The translations under genes were made by a program, and so were the position numbers. A DNA stretch of 9,470 nucleotides from Actinomycetota bacterium (lineage in GTDB: Bacteria; Actinomycetota; Geothermincolia; Fen-727; Anoxymicrobiaceae): NCBI GenBank assembly GCA_003154635.1, contig PMDX01000277.1, positions 2,604 to 12,073 of the forward strand. Direction: 5' to 3'. A model generated the notes under the pieces. The model was not told the DNA's origin, ran no database searches, and saw nothing but the letters and a program-made list of their open reading frames with translations. This document shows, in pieces, positions 7,750 through 9,470 of the stretch. The first letter of the stretch is position 1. Every line of letters begins with the position of its first letter.

Positions 7750-7816
7750 CCTCCCGGAGGGTTCCAAAGCCCGGGTTCAAGGCGGGCCGAGCCACCCGGA
7801 GTGGCACTGAGCAGTG
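7750..7816. repeat. Cluster of four short inverted repeats upstream of tyrS
   Basis: Four consecutive small palindromes fill this stretch: CCTCC/GGAGG (7750-7760), GCCCG/CGGGC with a nine-base loop (7769-7787), GCCAC/GTGGC with a five-base loop (7791-7805) and CACT/AGTG with a four-base loop (7805-7816). None is followed by a T-run, so they are not intrinsic terminators. They lie upstream of the proposed tyrS -10, so they would be DNA elements unless a promoter further left transcribes them. No T-box motif is seen. Confidence 0.4.
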
Positions 7817-7829
7817 TAAGCCTTTGGGT

Positions 7830-7835
7830 TATAAT
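7830..7835 (+). promoter_or_regulatory. Likely -10 element of the tyrS promoter
   Basis: TATAAT is a perfect sigma-70-type -10 hexamer placed 64 bases before the tyrS ATG. The -35 region 16-18 bases upstream is poor (around CTGAGC), so the promoter may need an activator, or this may be chance. Transcription would start near 7842 and give a leader of about 58 bases. Confidence 0.5.
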
Positions 7836-7862
7836 ACGCTGGAAAAAGGTAGGAACGGACAG

Positions 7863-7879
7863 GGCTCGTACGTCGAGCC
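7863..7879 (+). other. Hairpin in the tyrS leader just before the ribosome site
   Basis: GGCTCG (7863-7868) and CGAGCC (7874-7879) form a perfect six-base stem with a five-base loop, directly followed by GGGAGG (7880-7885). The purine site is 14 bases from the ATG, longer than usual. A weaker GGGA at 7891-7894 is nearer. The stem could modulate ribosome loading; no effector is suggested by sequence. Confidence 0.4.
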
Positions 7880-7899
7880 GGGAGGTTTTCGGGAATCAA

Positions 7900-9147
7900 A
7901 TGTCAGTTAAGAAGCAGGTAGACGAACAGATTGAGATCATCACTTCCGGTGCGGTGGAGGTGATCCCCGAGGACGAGATGAGGGCGAAGGTCGAGAGGTC
8001 GATTCTCATGAATAAGCCCCTCATAGTAAAGCTGGGAGTGGATCCGACCAGACCGGATCTGCATATCGGGCATTCCGTGCCGCTGAACAAGTTGCGGCAC
8101 TTCCAGGAGCTCGGCCACCAGGTCGTGTTGATAATCGGTGACTTTACGGCGCTGATTGGCGACCCCAGCGAGCAGGACGCCACCAGGCCGGTGCTTACGC
8201 CGGAGGAGGTGGAGCGCAATGCGCTCACGTATATAGATCAGGCTCAAAAGATAATAGACACCAGGCGCGCCAAGCTCGTCAGAAACGGTGAGTGGCTCGC
8301 TCCGCTTAACTTCAAAGATATACTCAGCCTGACCAGCAAGTTCACGGTCGCACGCATCATGGAGCGCGATGATTTCAGGAGGCGCTTCAGGGAAGAGAAA
8401 CCGCTCGGGCTTCACGAGTTCCTGTATCCGGTGATGCAGGCCTATGATTCAGTGATTCTGTGTGCGGACGTCGAGATAGGCGGGACCGACCAGACGTTCA
8501 ACCTTCTTGCTGGGCGGAACCTCCAGCGCGCCATGGGACAGGAGCCGCAGGTAGTCCTGACTCTCCCGTTGCTCGAAGGCACCGATGGTGTACAGAAGAT
8601 GAGCAAGAGCCTGGGGAATGACGTAGGCCTGACAGACAACGCCGACGACATGTTTGGCAAGCTCATGTCCATTCCTGATGCCGTCATGTGGAGGTATTTC
8701 GAACTTGTGACGAGGTTAAATGCCGAGGAGATCGCCTCCCTCAGCTCCGAGGTGGACTCAGGTGTGCTTAACCCGCGTGACGCCAAAGAGAAGCTGGCAC
8801 GAGAGGTCGTGGCTATATACCACGGCCCAGAGGCTGCCGCCTCCTCGGCAGAGGAGTTCCGCAGGGTTTTCAGCCATAAGGGACTCCCGCAGGAGATACC
8901 GGTCGAGAGCGTGCCGGCGGATAGCTTCACGGATGGGCTCGTATGGGTCGTGGACCTCCTGATGTCAGTCGGTCTCGCGCCGTCAAAAGGGGAGGCCAGG
9001 AGACTGATCGCGGGAGGCGGTATAACCATCGATGGTGAGAAAGTAAATGACCCCGACCTGGAGCTGTCCGCGGAGGAGGTCAACGGGAAAGTATTTCGAA
9101 AAGGAAAGAAAACGTTCGTCAAAATACAAATAAATGGCATTTCATAG
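7900..9147 (+). CDS. tyrS: Tyrosyl-tRNA synthetase
   Basis: Class I aminoacyl-tRNA synthetase that charges tRNA-Tyr with tyrosine in the cytosol. From ATG 7900 it has 415 residues, typical of the family, starting MSVKKQVDEQIEII. The frame stays open upstream to 7717, but those 61 residues have no family character and cross the leader and proposed promoter. Motifs: KLGVDPTRPDLHIGHS with the HIGH signature (residues 55-58), FTALIGDPS (82-90), the tyrosine-binding region Y-x-V-M-Q-A-Y-D with GGTDQ (about 176-198), and KMSKS (233-237). Residues about 345-410 form a C-terminal S4 RNA-binding domain (LAPSKGEARRLIAGGGITIDGEKV). It is followed immediately by the rRNA promoter. Confidence 0.97.
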   Translation: MSVKKQVDEQIEIITSGAVEVIPEDEMRAKVERSILMNKPLIVKLGVDPTRPDLHIGHSVPLNKLRHFQELGHQVVLIIGDFTALIGDPSEQDATRPVLTPEEVERNALTYIDQAQKIIDTRRAKLVRNGEWLAPLNFKDILSLTSKFTVARIMERDDFRRRFREEKPLGLHEFLYPVMQAYDSVILCADVEIGGTDQTFNLLAGRNLQRAMGQEPQVVLTLPLLEGTDGVQKMSKSLGNDVGLTDNADDMFGKLMSIPDAVMWRYFELVTRLNAEEIASLSSEVDSGVLNPRDAKEKLAREVVAIYHGPEAAASSAEEFRRVFSHKGLPQEIPVESVPADSFTDGLVWVVDLLMSVGLAPSKGEARRLIAGGGITIDGEKVNDPDLELSAEEVNGKVFRKGKKTFVKIQINGIS

Positions 9148-9159
9148 GCATTTTTCGCA

Positions 9160-9188
9160 TTGACACCACTGTTAGTCAATGTTACTAT
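9160..9188 (+). promoter_or_regulatory. Strong sigma-70-type promoter upstream of the rRNA operon
   Basis: A perfect -35 TTGACA (9160-9165) is separated by exactly 17 bases from -10 TACTAT (9183-9188), with a TGN extended -10 (TG at 9180-9181). It starts 12 bases after the tyrS stop and points toward 16S rRNA. The start of transcription should fall near 9195. This is the best promoter match in the window and suits an rrn P1. Confidence 0.8.
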
Positions 9189-9273
9189 CACAGCGAACCT
9201 TGAAATTGGTCAAAGGAAACTGACTTGGCTGTTCGTAAAATAAGGACAGGAAACAGGCTTGATCTCAAGAATT

Positions 9274-9301
9274 AGCGGAAGCAAGTAAATGCTTTCCCGC
9301 T
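9274..9301 (+). promoter_or_regulatory. Candidate antiterminator hairpin overlapping the terminator stem
   Basis: AGCGG+AAGCA (9274-9283) can pair with TGCTT+CCGCT (9290-9294, 9297-9301), giving ten pairs with a two-base bulge (9295-9296) and a six-base loop. Bases 9297-9301 are also needed for the terminator stem, so the two folds exclude each other, the classic layout of an attenuator. A further option, CTCAAG (9264-9269), can pair with CTTGAG (9305-9310) in the terminator's loop and stem. Confidence 0.45.
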
Positions 9302-9327
9302 GGACTTGAGTTCAGCGGGTTTTTTTT
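9296..9327 (+). terminator. Rho-independent terminator between tyrS/promoter and 16S
   Basis: A ten-pair stem (9296-9305 with 9310-9319, one G-T pair) closed by the four-base loop TTGA is followed at once by eight T residues (9320-9327). It is the only clear intrinsic terminator in the window. It would end tyrS transcripts and also transcripts from the promoter at 9160, which is puzzling unless read-through or a conditional switch operates before 16S. Confidence 0.88.
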
Positions 9328-9370
9328 GGCATGATTTCCAGGTGAGGGACGGGCTCTAAACGCCCAGGTA

Positions 9371-9389
9371 CCTTGAAAACTGAACAGTG
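9371..9389 (+). promoter_or_regulatory. boxA-like rRNA antitermination site in the 16S leader
   Basis: CCTTGAAAACTGAACAGTG closely resembles the TTTGAAAACTGAACA-type element found in rRNA leaders of Gram-positive bacteria, the boxA region loaded by NusB/S10 to make RNA polymerase resist termination. It lies 74 bases before the predicted mature 16S end. A weak stem GGGC/GCCC (9351-9365) just upstream could act as boxB. Both are downstream of the intrinsic terminator. Confidence 0.65.
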
Positions 9390-9403
9390 TTTAGACCTGT
9401 AGC

Positions 9404-9423
9404 GACCGCTTACTCGAGCGGTC
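9404..9423 (+). other. Hairpin in the 16S leader
   Basis: GACCGCT (9404-9410) and AGCGGTC (9417-9423) form a perfect seven-pair stem with a six-base loop. No T-run follows, so it is not a terminator. Its place between boxA and 16S fits a boxC-like or RNA-processing element of the leader. Confidence 0.5.
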
Positions 9424-9444
9424 TATTTCGGATAAATTAAACTT

Positions 9445-9470
9445 TCCACGGAGAGTTTGATCCTGGCTCA
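9445..9470 (+). rRNA. rrs: 16S ribosomal RNA, 5' end only (continues beyond the window)
   Basis: The last bases, GAGAGTTTGATCCTGGCTCA, are the universal 5' sequence of bacterial 16S rRNA (forward primer 27F region). By alignment with E. coli numbering, mature position 1 falls at about 9445. The preceding CACG is typical of high-GC Gram-positives. Confidence 0.96.

Larger units (their letters stand above)
9195..9327 (+). ncRNA. Putative structured, terminated leader or small RNA ahead of 16S
   Basis: This is the stretch of about 130 bases between the predicted transcription start and the intrinsic terminator. It contains no convincing ORF. It shows several possible stems: CGAAC (9194-9198) with GTTCG (9231-9235), CCTTGA (9198-9203) with TCAAAGG (9210-9216, one bulge), CTTG/CAAG (9258-9269), and the competing hairpins at 9274-9319. 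It may be a stand-alone small RNA or an attenuated rRNA leader. I recognise no known riboswitch or RNA family. The 5' end is inferred from the promoter. Confidence 0.45.

Noticed and set aside
7769..7790. GGTTCAA inside a GC stem, suggesting a tRNA T-arm
   Set aside because: The bases do not form a five-pair stem with a seven-base loop in the right register, and no D-arm, anticodon arm or acceptor stem is present around it.
7671..7899. T-box leader for tyrS
   Set aside because: No conserved T-box sequence (GGTGGnACCGCG-like antiterminator bulge) and no terminator are present.
7717..7899. 61-residue N-terminal extension of TyrS from ATG 7717
   Set aside because: The extension lacks family similarity and spans the inverted-repeat cluster and the probable promoter; ATG 7900 gives normal length.
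1..9470. Mobile elements, CRISPR arrays, phage or att sites
   Set aside because: No transposase or integrase, no terminal inverted repeats and no regularly spaced repeats were seen.

Overview
The window is a GC-rich bacterial chromosomal segment of housekeeping genes, with no phage, IS or CRISPR signature. The best guess for the host is an actinomycetote, possibly a deep-branching, non-model lineage. Two things point there. First, the order argG-argH-(small gene)-DNA-3-methyladenine glycosylase ... tyrS-16S rRNA resembles the conserved argGH/mpg/tyrS/rrn neighbourhood of Actinomycetota. Second, the 16S 5' end reads CACGGAGAGTTTGATCC, the form known from high-GC Gram-positives. A Gram-positive cell is also supported by a class A penicillin-binding protein with two PASTA repeats. 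A clostridial-type Firmicute is not excluded.

Left block (1-4092, + strand), a tightly packed gene string: the 3' part of argG; argH (GTGA overlap with argG); a 135-aa protein with a possible RemA-like N-terminus (TTG start); a DNA-3-methyladenine glycosylase that appears to start at CTG inside the previous gene's stop; and a Nif3-like metalloprotein 3 bases further on. argG and argH carry out the last two steps of arginine synthesis. The other three genes are probably co-transcribed but have no obvious arginine role.

Middle block (4126-7670, - strand), convergent with the left block: a bifunctional PASTA penicillin-binding protein for peptidoglycan synthesis, followed 35 bases later by an unrecognised 368-aa cysteine-rich protein. 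The latter is visibly built from two diverged copies of a domain of about 165 residues, each opening with CxxC.

Right block (7671-9470, + strand): a divergent intergenic region with an AT-rich direct repeat and a cluster of small inverted repeats; tyrS; then a strong consensus promoter just after the tyrS stop. This promoter leads into a structured stretch of about 130 bases ending in a clear intrinsic terminator, which overlaps a competing hairpin. A boxA-like rRNA leader follows and the window ends at the first bases of 16S rRNA. The terminator between promoter and rRNA suggests either a small RNA or an attenuated rRNA leader.

The most interesting items are the duplicated CxxC protein, the promoter/competing-hairpin/terminator leader before 16S, the possible RemA-like protein with a helical extension, and the CTG start of the glycosylase gene.
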